Notes under the pieces: generated by a model
The model's input: only the letters and a program-made list of their open reading frames with translations
The model's database searches: none
Told to the model about the DNA's origin: nothing
Assembly (NCBI RefSeq): GCF_002266285.1
Contig: NZ_NPMS01000001.1
Coordinates: forward strand, 992,001-1,056,000
DNA: 64,000 bases
From: Virgibacillus indicus
GTDB taxonomy: Bacteria > Bacillota > Bacilli > Bacillales > Amphibacillaceae
Direction of reading: 5' to 3'
In this document: positions 1 to 8,879 of the stretch, piece after piece
Numbering within the stretch: position 1 is the stretch's first letter
Layout: every line of letters begins with the position of its first letter
Program-made: the position numbers and the translations under genes

Positions 1-856
1 CAAAAGCAGCCCCGTCTCCTCCTTCAAATCCGCTCATTCGACCCGATAGCAATTTCGTATAAATCATATAAATCACAACAGCTAATAACGCAAGTGGAAC
101 CATAATTGCGAATAATTTGCTCCATGTGTTTAAATGTCTTGCTCGTGCTTTATTTTTTGATTCTTCCTGAGACTGCAGCGCCTGGAGATCTAACTCATTT
201 CGATTATCTTCTCTTGAACGAATGGTTTTCCTGTAGAGAAAATAAGCAAATAGAATTGCAGTACCACCTGCGATCAGTGATAAAATCAAAGCTTTATCTG
301 CTACTAATGCTGTATCAATTCCAGCTGATGCAGCTGAAATGCTTGGTGCTACCTGAACAATATAATCTGAGGACAAGGCCATTCCTTGCCCTGCCAGAGC
401 TACCGCAACAGCTGCAGTCATTGCCGGAAGTCCAGCTCTCACTGCTGCAGGTACAAGCAATGCACATATTAAAGGAACTGCAGGTGTCGGCCAGAAAAAT
501 AATGAGATAACATAGGTCACCCCAACCAAAACAAAATAGGATACATGACCATTTATCATCAATTTTTGAATTGGCTGGATCATCCTCCGGTCAGCTTCTA
601 AATCACGCAATGAATGCAGTAATGCCATCATAAAAGTAATGATCAGAAATATACTGAAAAGTTCCTGTGCAGCTACCAGATTTGCATTAAATATTGCTGT
701 AAAGCCATCAACAAGACTTCCTTTATAGACCCATGCAATCACAAACGTGCCAAGTAATGACGGTAAAACTACTCCCTTGCGAAAAATCATTGTACAAATG
801 ATGATTAGTGTAAATAATCCATACAGCCAATGGGATAGCGTTAGCTCCATTTCCAT
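1..856 (-). CDS. Integral membrane transporter, 3' end outside window
   Basis: The reverse strand is open from an ATG at 856 to the window edge (about 285 residues). I checked the frame by reading 481-856. The start follows an AGAGGAAG ribosome-binding site; a second in-frame ATG lies at 850. Several hydrophobic segments are visible, including a Trp-Pro-Thr-Pro-Ala turn typical of re-entrant loops in ion transporters, and a polar Arg/Glu-rich cytoplasmic loop about 200-225. The overall look is that of the ion-transporter superfamily of carboxylate carriers, but I do not recognise the exact family or substrate. The C-terminus lies beyond position 1. Confidence 0.7.
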   Translation of the reverse strand, partial: MEMELTLSHWLYGLFTLIIICTMIFRKGVVLPSLLGTFVIAWVYKGSLVDGFTAIFNANLVAAQELFSIFLIITFMMALLHSLRDLEADRRMIQPIQKLMINGHVSYFVLVGVTYVISLFFWPTPAVPLICALLVPAAVRAGLPAMTAAVAVALAGQGMALSSDYIVQVAPSISAASAGIDTALVADKALILSLIAGGTAILFAYFLYRKTIRSREDNRNELDLQALQSQEESKNKARARHLNTWSKLFAIMVPLALLAVVIYMIYTKLLSGRMSGFEGGDGAAF

Positions 857-991
857 TTCTACTCTTCCTCTCATGATGAATAGTCCTATAGCCTATGCGA
901 AAGGAAGAAAAAACGCTACCATTAAAAATGGAGACTCTTTTCATAATTTTAATTGGTTATAAATCATTACCGTTGATAGAAATTGCGAACT

Positions 992-1430
992 CACTCATCA
1001 AGGTAATGAATGCCCGAATCCGGGAGAAAACTTTTGTATTCGTACACTCATCAAGACTATGAGTGTTCGAATCCGGGAGAAAACTTTTCATTCGTACACT
1101 CATCAAGGCTATGAGTGCTCGAATGCGGGAGAAAACTTTTCATTCGTACACTCATCAAGGCTATGAGTGCTCGAATGCGGGAGAAAACTTTTCATTCGTA
1201 CACTCATCAAGGCTATGAGTGCTCGAATGCGGGAGAAAACTCTTCATTCGCAGACTCATCAAGGCAATGAATGCTCGAATGCGGGAAAAAACTTTTCATT
1301 CGTACACTCATCAAGACTATGAGTACTCGAATGCGGGAGAAAACTTTTCACTCGTACACTCATCAAGGCTATGAGTGCTCGAATGCGGGAGAAAACTCTT
1401 CATTCGCAGACTCATCGAGGTTATGAGGGA
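992..1430. repeat. 52-bp tandem repeat array with nested dyads, nine units
   Basis: Units begin at 992, 1045, 1097, 1149, 1201, 1253, 1305, 1357 and 1409, so the spacing is 53 bp once and then 52 bp throughout. Each unit holds two inverted repeats: CACTCAT/ATGAGTG around a 7-nt loop, and CGAATG/CATTCG around about 16 nt. Units differ at a few positions (for example Cgta/Cgca before the dyad). Short reading frames across it are by-products of the repeat. The flanks 857-991 and 1431-1625 hold no gene I can support. Confidence 0.9.
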
Positions 1431-1625
1431 TAAATCAAGATGATATGCGTAGAGAAGGTAACATAGAAGCTGGGATTTCAGCAGTTGCTTGTCCTGCATC
1501 GGTAGTTCCATTACTATTTAAAGTTACGTCGCAGTCTATAGATTTTGTGTTAATAACAGCTTTTCCCGGTGAGGTCATCCCATGGTGCAGTCCCAATCTT
1601 TGAGAAATCAGTCAATAGGAATGAT

Positions 1626-1650
1626 GTTTATTCCTTTTGCACATGGGAAT
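1626..1650 (+). promoter_or_regulatory. Sigma-B-type promoter of the YflT-like gene
   Basis: GTTTAT at 1626-1631 and GGGAAT at 1645-1650 are 13 nt apart, close to the sigma-B consensus GTTTAA-N12-14-GGGTAT. The site is 35 nt upstream of the start codon. YflT of B. subtilis belongs to the sigma-B general stress regulon, which supports the call. Confidence 0.65.
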
Positions 1651-1685
1651 AAGATAATTAGATTTCTTATTAGGAGGAGATTTGA

Positions 1686-2036
1686 TTGAAACCATTCGTA
1701 AAAGAATACACAAATGATGAGCAATTACAAAATGCTGTGGCCTTATTGAAGGATAACGGCGTAAATAAAGATGATGTTTATATTCTCTCACATGATGATG
1801 ATCGGACAGGCCGTATAGCAGATAATGCAGATGCAAACACAGTAAGCTTTAAGGAAATGGATTTTACAGAGGCAGTAGGAAATATGTTCAACAGTAAAGG
1901 GGACGAATTACGTTCCAAGCTTCAGGAAATGGGATTCTCTACAGCAGAAGCAGAGAATCTTGAAGAGGACATGGATGAAGGAAAAGTACTATTAATGGTA
2001 ACGAATAATGAAAATGCAGGCAGCTATTTACTTTAA
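1686..2036 (+). CDS. yflT: General stress protein 17M-like (YflT family)
   Basis: This is a 116-residue soluble acidic protein matching the general stress protein 17M (YflT) family, with the N-terminal pattern of a small alpha/beta domain (KPFVKEYTNDEQL). The start is TTG at 1686, eight bases after an AGGAGG ribosome-binding site at 1672-1677. The molecular function of the family is unknown. It is a single-gene unit between a sigma-B-type promoter and a strong terminator, consistent with general stress induction. Confidence 0.85.
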   Translation: MKPFVKEYTNDEQLQNAVALLKDNGVNKDDVYILSHDDDRTGRIADNADANTVSFKEMDFTEAVGNMFNSKGDELRSKLQEMGFSTAEAENLEEDMDEGKVLLMVTNNENAGSYLL

Positions 2037-2044
2037 TATAATTT

Positions 2045-2077
2045 GGACAGCTTCAGGCGCTGAAGCTGTCCTTTTCT
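2045..2077 (+). terminator. Rho-independent terminator of the YflT-like gene
   Basis: A 12-bp perfect stem, GGACAGCTTCAG/CTGAAGCTGTCC, with a GCG loop is followed by a T-rich run, eight bases after the stop codon. Confidence 0.9.
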
Positions 2078-2084
2078 TCTACAA

Positions 2085-2210
2085 TTATTCTTCTTTTTCA
2101 GCACATTCATTGCAGAAAAGCTTGCCATTATCCTGTACCCCATCAAAAAATCCATTTTCACAATAAACATTTTTGCCGCAAGATGTACATTTACCTATTA
2201 ATTCACGCAA
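2085..2210 (-). CDS. Small CxxC...CxxC zinc-ribbon-like protein, 41 aa
   Basis: The reading frame runs from TTG at 2210 to TAA at 2085. It encodes 41 residues with two cysteine pairs (CTSC near residues 8-11 and CNEC near 33-36), plus a lone Cys between them, which fits a small zinc ribbon. A CAGGAG ribosome-binding site sits nine bases upstream of the TTG. It lies between two terminators and convergent to the stress gene. The function is unknown; small proteins of this kind are often missed in annotation. Confidence 0.6.
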   Translation of the reverse strand: MRELIGKCTSCGKNVYCENGFFDGVQDNGKLFCNECAEKEE

Positions 2211-2235
2211 GGATATCATCTCCTGAATAGTAAAA

Positions 2236-2262
2236 GGTAATCTCTTTATCTAAGAGATTACC
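2236..2262 (-). terminator. Terminator downstream of thiT
   Basis: A 10-bp stem GGTAATCTCT/AGAGATTACC with a 7-nt loop is followed on the minus strand by TTTTA. It ends the thiT transcript before the small zinc-ribbon gene. Confidence 0.8.
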
Positions 2263-2287
2263 TTAATGTGAGCAGATTTACAATTTG

Positions 2288-2860
2288 TTAGACTGCGTTC
2301 AGCAGGGTTCTTGGCTGTTTATAGAATAGGAAATACACAATAACTGCACTGATCAGGAATCCCGGAAGCATATAAGAACCATTATAAATCAGGGAATATA
2401 ACCATACCGGCTGCCCCTCTGGAGCATATTCACCGAAAAATACAATTCCACCGGTGAAATGTGCCAGAAAACGCAATGTTGAACCAAGCAGTGTTCCTAG
2501 TAGAATGTAGGATAAGGTTGTACCCGCTTTCCCTTCCTTCGTAGCTTTTTGTATTGGCCCAGCAAAGATTCCTGCCAGTCCCAGCACAGTGAATGCTACA
2601 ATATAGTCAAGAAAACCTTGTAGTGGCACAAAAATTGTCGGTCCGAATAGCAATTGTAAAACACCCCAGAGAAGTCCGGCCAGAAGTCCACCCTTCAGAC
2701 CCCAGCGGAATGCGACGATAAATATTGGTATCATGGCGAATGATACGGAACCACCTTGTGCCCATACTTTAAATGATAGAAATGGCAGAATATCCAGCAA
2801 TAATGCCATTGCTGCAAATATCGCCACTTCAATTAAAAACAGTGTTCGTTTTGAACTCAT
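2288..2860 (-). CDS. thiT: Energy-coupled thiamine transporter S component ThiT
   Basis: This 190-residue protein has six predicted membrane helices. It matches ThiT (YuaJ), the substrate-binding S component that works with a shared ECF energy module to import thiamine. The family signature around residues 32-53 is present (VWAQGGSVSFAMIP, then FRWG). The ATG at 2860 follows a strong AAAGGGGAGGAAG ribosome-binding site. A TPP riboswitch in the leader (3026-3117) independently supports thiamine as the substrate. The ECF ATPases and T component are not in this window. Confidence 0.95.
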   Translation of the reverse strand: MSSKRTLFLIEVAIFAAMALLLDILPFLSFKVWAQGGSVSFAMIPIFIVAFRWGLKGGLLAGLLWGVLQLLFGPTIFVPLQGFLDYIVAFTVLGLAGIFAGPIQKATKEGKAGTTLSYILLGTLLGSTLRFLAHFTGGIVFFGEYAPEGQPVWLYSLIYNGSYMLPGFLISAVIVYFLFYKQPRTLLNAV

Positions 2861-3025
2861 AATAACTTCCTCCCCTTTTTAATGCGAATTCAGAATACCA
2901 GATGACCAACTGCGGTTGCGCGATCAGGGCCATCAAAGCTTCTTCAGGTACAACAAAAAAAGCAATGCCAAGGGGAAGATTTCCTGATGGGGAATCCGCT
3001 CACATTACTTTTTTCCATCAAAAAA

Positions 3026-3117
3026 ACCACCATCCCTACGCTAGTACTAACTAACAGGTTCAAAGGGTAAGAACATTTACATGTTCACTCTCAGCCAAAT
3101 GGCTCCCCCTGAAGGCT
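3026..3117 (-). ncRNA. TPP riboswitch (THI element) controlling thiT
   Basis: On the minus strand the leader shows the conserved TPP aptamer blocks in order: CAGGGGGAGCC, GGCTGAGAGTGAAC, ACCCTTTGAACCTG, then CTAGCGTAGGGA. It ends about 165 bases before the thiT start, leaving room for an expression platform. I did not find a convincing terminator in that space. Confidence 0.92.
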
Positions 3118-3178
3118 TTTTATATGCTTTTTTATGTTATTTTAATTGTATCTTTTTTATGGGAAAATAACAAGCTTT

Positions 3179-4957
3179 CTATAGTGAAAGAAATTCATTA
3201 ACATCTTCTACACATAGTTTTATAGCATTCTCCCAGAAATCTGGTTTTGTTAAATCAATATTCAAATGCTTTTGAGCCAGATCTTCTACATTCATTCGTC
3301 CAGTGTCACGCAATAATGCAATATAATCATCCTCAAAGCTTCCACCTTTTTCTTTAGCATATGCATAAATCCCAAGGCTGAATAAATATCCAAAAGTGTA
3401 TGGAAAATTATAAAAAGGTGTTCCTGTAATATGGAAATGCAGTTTAGAAGCCCAGAAGTTCGGATCATAGTCTTCAATTGAATCAATATAGGCTTCTTTC
3501 TGTGCATCCACCATTAATTCATTTAAGCGGCTTACCGGAACTAGCCCTTGTTTTCTTTCCTCATAGAAATTATTTTCGAAAATAAAACGTGCATGGATAT
3601 TCATGAAAAATGCGATGCTGCGCTGAATTTTGTCTTCAAGCAATGCCATTTTTTCCTGTTTATTTTCGGCACTTTTTACAGAAGCATCAGCGACAATCAT
3701 TTCAGCAAATGTAGATGCTGTTTCTGCCACATTCATCGCATATCCCTGGTTCAAGCCATTAACATCATTCATTACATGCTGGTGATAGGCATGGCCCAGT
3801 TCATGAGCGAGTGTTGAAATATTGGATGATGTACCAGAATACGTCATGAAGATACGTGTCTGTTCACTGTCAGGAAAACTTGTACAAAATCCACCTGGAC
3901 GCTTGCCAGGACGATCATCTGCTTCAATCCAGCGTTTATCGAAAGCCATTTGGGCAAAGTCTGCCATCTTCGGACTGAATTCACGGAAATGATTCACAAT
4001 GAAATCTGCCCCTTCAGTATAGCTGGTTGTTTTTACTGAATCAGACAATGGTGCACCGATGTCATACATGCTCAATTTTTCCTGTCCTAAAATTTCAGCT
4101 TTCTTTTGCAGATATGCTGCGAAATGTTTTTTGTTTTTTGTTATCGCAGTCCACATTGCATCAAGGGTTTCCTGCTTCATCCGGTTAATGGCAAGTGGTT
4201 CTTTTAAGACACTCTCCCAATCGCGATGCTTATATTTTTGAAGGCGGAACCCTGCAAGATGATTTAATGTTTGACTGACTATATCAGCCTGACCCTTCCA
4301 TGCCTTGTCCAACTGTTCAAATACATGTTTACGGACAGCACGATCCGGATTGCTCAATTTATTGGATGCCTGACCGACCGAATAGGACTTAAATTCTCCT
4401 TTTTCTTCGATTTCCACACTCATATTCCCAACAATCGTATCATACATTTGACTCCACCCATGATACCCGTCCACTGCCAGATCGTTAATTAATACTTCCT
4501 CTTCAACAGAAAGCTTCTCTTTTGCCTTTTCTCTATTTTCATTTAATATAAAAGCTAATTCCTTCAGTTCGGGATGTTTGAGAAGCTCTTCCCATTTTGT
4601 GTCATTAATTTTTGCCAGCTTTTGCTCAAAGTTTGTTCTGATTTCATCCATTTCTGCTTTTAATGAACTTCTTTTACCAACCAGCAGAGTTGCTTTAACA
4701 TCTTTTACATCCTGAGCACTCAAGCAGCTTACAAAAGCAAATGCTTCACGTAATTTTTTCCATGCGCTTTCAAGCTGCTTCGTTATAGCTGTTAAATCTG
4801 CCGCATTTCCTTCATCTGGCTTAAAACTATTCACAGCTTTCAGCAGCTTTTTCATATCGTCCTGTACATTTGCCACATATGTATGAAATTCTTCGGACTC
4901 ACTGCCACCTGGGAAAATAGCCTCTAAATCCCATGTAGGATTATACGTCTGTTGCAT
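3179..4957 (-). CDS. pepF: M3 family oligoendopeptidase (PepF type)
   Basis: This 592-residue zinc metallopeptidase carries the M3 active-site motif HELGHAYH near residue 388, followed by the downstream Glu helix (ETASTFAE). Length and N-terminus (NPTWDLEAIFPGG) match the PepF/oligoendopeptidase clade, which degrades short peptides in the cytoplasm. There is no signal peptide. I chose the ATG at 4957, which has an AAGGAG site, over the TTG one codon upstream. It is monocistronic between the thiT leader and the amidase gene. Confidence 0.93.
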   Translation of the reverse strand: MQQTYNPTWDLEAIFPGGSESEEFHTYVANVQDDMKKLLKAVNSFKPDEGNAADLTAITKQLESAWKKLREAFAFVSCLSAQDVKDVKATLLVGKRSSLKAEMDEIRTNFEQKLAKINDTKWEELLKHPELKELAFILNENREKAKEKLSVEEEVLINDLAVDGYHGWSQMYDTIVGNMSVEIEEKGEFKSYSVGQASNKLSNPDRAVRKHVFEQLDKAWKGQADIVSQTLNHLAGFRLQKYKHRDWESVLKEPLAINRMKQETLDAMWTAITKNKKHFAAYLQKKAEILGQEKLSMYDIGAPLSDSVKTTSYTEGADFIVNHFREFSPKMADFAQMAFDKRWIEADDRPGKRPGGFCTSFPDSEQTRIFMTYSGTSSNISTLAHELGHAYHQHVMNDVNGLNQGYAMNVAETASTFAEMIVADASVKSAENKQEKMALLEDKIQRSIAFFMNIHARFIFENNFYEERKQGLVPVSRLNELMVDAQKEAYIDSIEDYDPNFWASKLHFHITGTPFYNFPYTFGYLFSLGIYAYAKEKGGSFEDDYIALLRDTGRMNVEDLAQKHLNIDLTKPDFWENAIKLCVEDVNEFLSL

Positions 4958-5044
4958 CAAATCGCTCCTTAAATATTGGTATATTATTTTTTTTACCCTA
5001 TCATTACATTATACCGAAAAATCCGAATGTTTTCAGCAAAAATA

Positions 5045-5106
5045 AGGCTGTTCCAAAAGAACCTTGCATCCCTTCTAATTTACAAGGGGCTCTTGAGGAA
5101 CAGCCT
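5045..5106 (-). terminator. Terminator of the amidase gene
   Basis: The long hairpin AGGCTGTTCC/GGAACAGCCT has further pairing inside (AAGAACC.../GGCTCTT and CCTT/AAGG) and is followed on the minus strand by a T-rich run. Confidence 0.8.
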
Positions 5107-5113
5107 CACGCTT

Positions 5114-5941
5114 TTACTTTTCTGATAATAATGCATTTGTCTTCGGGTGGGCGTATATTTGCACCTTGCCAAAATCTCTTGTTTCAATGATATATACATG
5201 ATCTTGAGTGCTGCCAATAACCTCGTATCTCAAACCTCCAAATTTCCTTGGGTTTAAATACCCTTTTTCATTTCCTTTTACAGGAACAGCATTCAGTGGG
5301 TATACCCGCCAGGACGAAGCACTTACTGGTAAATGAAGATATCTTTTCCTCTCTTTTTTCGGGGATAGTTTATTTGTTTTTCCTATCTGATAGGAATAGC
5401 CAGCAAACTCACAAAAAGCTTTTACAACTGCTTCAGCATACGTTTTATAATATAAACTTAATTGTGTTATATCATCCCTGTTTGAATCAGCAAATCCATA
5501 TTCAATTATATTTGTTACAACACTTCCAGTTTCACGGTTCATATAATAATAATCCTGTTTTGATTTGCCAGGCAATGTTCTGGTGAAGACCCGCCGGATA
5601 TTCTGGCCAGAATCCTTTAAACCTTTTGCAATCGCTTCTGCCATTTTCTTTCCACCATAAATAGAATGGATCACTTCTGCACCGTCTCCTCCCCCGGCAT
5701 TGATATGATTGGAATGACAATATACTGCACCACTCTCTCGAATAATTTTCGTTCTTTGTGACGGAGTTAGTGTCTGATCATTTCTACGTGTCAACATCAC
5801 TGGAACACCTAGCTGTCGATAACGCTCGTATTGATACAGAGATATCTTCAGATTCAAATCCTTTTCCATCCATAATTTATTGGATCCACCGCCTGGATCA
5901 TTACCTCCATGACCCGGATCAATAATTAAAAAAGGCTTCAT
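5114..5941 (-). CDS. N-acetylmuramoyl-L-alanine amidase (Amidase_3) with C-terminal wall-binding-like domain
   Basis: Residues 1-180 form an Amidase_3 domain that cleaves the amide bond between MurNAc and the stem peptide. Zinc ligands are recognisable: the His of DPGHGG, the Glu of WMEKD and the His of HSNHIN. A downstream catalytic Glu is in NIIEYGF. Residues 200-275 form a beta-rich domain, probably SH3-like, that may bind the wall. There is no N-terminal signal peptide, which is unusual for a vegetative autolysin and more like phage-derived lysins or mother-cell lytic enzymes. The ATG at 5941 follows GGAGGGAG. Confidence 0.88.
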   Translation of the reverse strand: MKPFLIIDPGHGGNDPGGGSNKLWMEKDLNLKISLYQYERYRQLGVPVMLTRRNDQTLTPSQRTKIIRESGAVYCHSNHINAGGGDGAEVIHSIYGGKKMAEAIAKGLKDSGQNIRRVFTRTLPGKSKQDYYYMNRETGSVVTNIIEYGFADSNRDDITQLSLYYKTYAEAVVKAFCEFAGYSYQIGKTNKLSPKKERKRYLHLPVSASSWRVYPLNAVPVKGNEKGYLNPRKFGGLRYEVIGSTQDHVYIIETRDFGKVQIYAHPKTNALLSEK

Positions 5942-6151
5942 TTTATTTTCTCCCTCCTATTAACTCTATCTACTCTATATTCGAAGTTTATAATGAAAAA
6001 GGGGCAAAAAAAGATAAAGTTTAAAATAGACATGCAGGGGTATTCTATTAATAGTCTTTGTTAAAGGAGTGTTTCAGTACCCTGTAGAACATAAATAAAG
6101 TGCATAAAATTTTCACTAACTATTTTTAAATTTTGTTTTGAAAAAAATTAC

Positions 6152-6180
6152 TTGACAGTATTAATTTATAAATGTATACT
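6152..6180 (+). promoter_or_regulatory. Sigma-A promoter of the YceI-like gene
   Basis: A consensus TTGACA at 6152-6157 and TATACT at 6175-6180 are separated by exactly 17 nt, 53 nt upstream of the start codon. Confidence 0.8.
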
Positions 6181-6232
6181 TGGTTACAGAAAGTAAGTTA
6201 GATATTAAAAATTATAATTGGAGTGATTAGAT

Positions 6233-6769
6233 ATGGCAAAAACAACTTGGACAGTAGATACAGTTCACAGTGAGATTGGCTTCTCAGTAAAGCACATGAT
6301 GATTTCTAAAGCAAAGGGAACTTTTGAAGATTTTAGTGCAGTAATTGAAGCAAACCCAGAGGATTTAACAGATTCAAAAATTGAAGTAACTATTGACACA
6401 GCAAGCATTAACACAAGAAACGAAGACCGCGATAATCATTTGCGTTCTGCAGATTTCTTTGATGCTGAAAACCATCCAAAAGTTACATTTGTCGCAACTG
6501 ATATCAAGAAAAAATCAGACAGCAACTATGATGTTACAGGTGATTTAACTATCCGTGGAACAACTAAACCAGTTACACTTGATGTTAACTATGAAGGACA
6601 AAGCAAAGATCCAATGGGCGGCAATACTGTTGCAGGATTTAGCGGTAAAACAAAAATTAACCGAAAAGAATTTGGCCTGACTTGGAACGCAGCTGTTGAA
6701 ACTGGAGGAGTTCTGGTCGGCGAGGATGTAACAATCAACTTCGAATTGGAACTTCATAAACAAGACTAA
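6233..6769 (+). CDS. YceI family protein
   Basis: This 178-residue YceI-family protein is a lipocalin-like beta barrel that in structural homologues binds isoprenoid chains such as polyprenyl quinones. The family hallmarks are clear: WTVDTVHSEIGFSVKHMM at the start, a central segment TASINTRNEDRDNHL, and GFSGKTKINRKEFGL. Unlike Gram-negative YceI it has no signal peptide, so it is probably cytoplasmic. It is a single-gene unit with its own strong promoter and terminator. Its physiological role is not known. Confidence 0.92.
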   Translation: MAKTTWTVDTVHSEIGFSVKHMMISKAKGTFEDFSAVIEANPEDLTDSKIEVTIDTASINTRNEDRDNHLRSADFFDAENHPKVTFVATDIKKKSDSNYDVTGDLTIRGTTKPVTLDVNYEGQSKDPMGGNTVAGFSGKTKINRKEFGLTWNAAVETGGVLVGEDVTINFELELHKQD

Positions 6770-6789
6770 TAAATACAGTTTTCATAAAG

Positions 6790-6830
6790 AACAGGGACAG
6801 TGTTTTCACTTGAAAAACATTGTCCCTGTT
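6790..6830. terminator. Bidirectional terminator between yceI-like gene and siderophore operon
   Basis: The near-perfect stem AACAGGGACA.../TGTCCCTGTT extends through GTGTTTT/AAAACAT. T-rich flanks on both strands serve the convergent genes. Confidence 0.88.
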
Positions 6831-6842
6831 TTAATTATCATT

Positions 6843-8879
6843 TTATGCCCGCTTCTTCATCAGCCACAGAAAATACGGTGCCCCAATTATTGCAACAAGA
6901 ATACCTGATGGAATTTCATTTGGTGCAAGCAAAGTCCGGCTTAAAACATCCGCAATTACTAAGAGTAATCCACCAACAAATATTGTTACAGGCAATAATT
7001 TCTGATTAGATGGTCCGACCAGCAAGCGGGCAAAATGTGGTGCAATTAAGCCAACAAAACCAATAGCTCCTACTGCTGCTACACTAAATGCTGATAATAT
7101 AGTTGCCAGCAATGCTAATTGGAATCGGGTTGACATTACTTTTACTCCCAGCCCCCTTGCTGTATCGTCTCCTAATGCCAGTGTATCCAGTATCCGAATT
7201 CGCATCATTAAGATCGGCAGCAAAATTATCAATGGGAACAATAAGTAATTAATCACTTCTGACCAACCTTTAGCGTAGGTTGTCCCTGAAAGCCATGTTA
7301 ATGCCGAAGCAACACCCATATCTGATTGGACAACCAAAATTTGGATAATTGCAGAACCAAAAGCAGATACACCGATACCAAGCAATGCCAGTATCGTCGG
7401 CTGAAAAGCTGCCCGAACTGCAAGCATCATAACAATCACAAAGAATACAAAGGAACCTATCATAGCACCGACAGGAATCCAAATAGCCGATACCCCAAAA
7501 ACGTACATGGTCATTAATGCTCCAACACCAGCCCCTGAAGTAATACCAATCACTGAAGGATCTGCCAGTGGATTCCGAAGTACTCCCTGGAAGATTAGAC
7601 CACTTACTGCCAGTATCATTCCACTGAATAATGCAACAAGTGCACGAGGGAGACGAAGATCTACTATAAGATTTTTCATAAATTCATTGGAATCTCCAAA
7701 AAGTGCCTGAATTGCAAGTACCGGCTCAAAACCGTAGTTACCGGAAGCAAGGCTGATCGCTAAAACAATAATAGTTGCTGCCAGCAGTACTGGAACTGCA
7801 ATTTTAAGCGAAATTCCTTTCTTAACTTTTCCAGCTAGAATCGAAGTATTATCGTCACCATATTTTCCTTTTTTCATCCTTAGCACCAGGTAAATTAGCC
7901 ATGGTGCACCAATTAATGCAGTAATCGCCCCCACCGGCAGTTCGGAAAATGAGGGATCAATGATGCGTGCCAGTACATCTGCAAGTAATAGTACATTTCC
8001 GCCCCAGATAAAAGAGGCAATAACCAACGGCAGATGTTTACGATAGCCAATTAATTTAATAATATGTGGAGCGACTAAACCCACAAAGCCAATTGGTCCA
8101 ACAACACTGACCGTCACAGATGTTAGCAGAACCGCAGCAGCAATTGATGCAAATTTAACAGTACTTACATTCTGTCCCAGTGCTGTCGCAACATCATCCC
8201 CCAGTGTGAGCGTATCCAGTTTAAATGCCATGAATAGAACAGCAATTAGTGAAACAATCACAAACGGCAGTGAGAAATTCACTCCGCTCCAGTCATTTTG
8301 CACTAGTGTCCCAGATCCCCAAAGGAAGATACCTGCCGTCTCGTTTTCATAAAATATCTGCAGAACACTCGTTAACGAGGAAAAAAGAAATGTAACAATC
8401 ATTCCAGCCAATACCATTCGTACAGGAGTGGCTTTATTTCCACCGGAAAGTATAAACACAATGAGAAATGTTACAATTCCACCTAAAAAAGCCGGAATAA
8501 TGCCATTTCCAATTAGAGCAGCAGGGAAAAATACAGTACTGGCAACAACTGCAAAGTAAGTACCTGAATGAATGCCCAATGTACTTGCAGATGCCAGTGG
8601 GTTTTTTGTAACTGTCTGTAAGATAACACCTGCAACGGCAAGTGCGCCACCGGCAATAATCCCCATCACTGCACGCGGCAGTCTCAAAATCCGGACAGTA
8701 TGATGCTCCAGCGTATCTTCCGGTGCAAAAAGAGCATCCACAACCGTTCCAATTGGTATGGACACACTGCCCTGATTAATATGTATTAATGTTAATAAGC
8801 ATAAAAGGGCGGTTCCTCCACCAAAGGTAAGAACCGCAACCATTAATTTTTTAAATGTCTGATTCATCCAATCACTCAC
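6843..8879 (-). CDS. fhuB: Fused double FecCD-type iron-siderophore ABC permease (FhuB-like)
   Basis: This 678-residue protein consists of two consecutive FecCD permease domains (about 1-335 and 345-678). Each has its own GAxLAxxGxxxQxxxxNPLA motif (near 77-95 and again near 413-432) and its own GFVGLxAPH motif. Two-domain fusion is known for E. coli FhuB; many Bacillus systems use two separate genes. The gene overlaps the binding-protein gene by 8 bp, with GTG at 8879 or ATG at 8867 as start. No ATPase gene follows. Confidence 0.92.
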   Translation of the reverse strand: MSDWMNQTFKKLMVAVLTFGGGTALLCLLTLIHINQGSVSIPIGTVVDALFAPEDTLEHHTVRILRLPRAVMGIIAGGALAVAGVILQTVTKNPLASASTLGIHSGTYFAVVASTVFFPAALIGNGIIPAFLGGIVTFLIVFILSGGNKATPVRMVLAGMIVTFLFSSLTSVLQIFYENETAGIFLWGSGTLVQNDWSGVNFSLPFVIVSLIAVLFMAFKLDTLTLGDDVATALGQNVSTVKFASIAAAVLLTSVTVSVVGPIGFVGLVAPHIIKLIGYRKHLPLVIASFIWGGNVLLLADVLARIIDPSFSELPVGAITALIGAPWLIYLVLRMKKGKYGDDNTSILAGKVKKGISLKIAVPVLLAATIIVLAISLASGNYGFEPVLAIQALFGDSNEFMKNLIVDLRLPRALVALFSGMILAVSGLIFQGVLRNPLADPSVIGITSGAGVGALMTMYVFGVSAIWIPVGAMIGSFVFFVIVMMLAVRAAFQPTILALLGIGVSAFGSAIIQILVVQSDMGVASALTWLSGTTYAKGWSEVINYLLFPLIILLPILMMRIRILDTLALGDDTARGLGVKVMSTRFQLALLATILSAFSVAAVGAIGFVGLIAPHFARLLVGPSNQKLLPVTIFVGGLLLVIADVLSRTLLAPNEIPSGILVAIIGAPYFLWLMKKRA

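Noticed and set aside
106..510. 134-residue forward frame at the left edge
   Set aside because: It lies opposite the reverse-strand membrane transporter, has no ribosome-binding site and shows no family resemblance.
992..1430. CRISPR array
   Set aside because: The units repeat along their whole length; there are no unique spacers and no cas genes.
1445..1603. 52-codon forward frame between repeat array and stress gene
   Set aside because: It has no ribosome-binding site, no recognisable domain and no terminator, and its start abuts the repeats.
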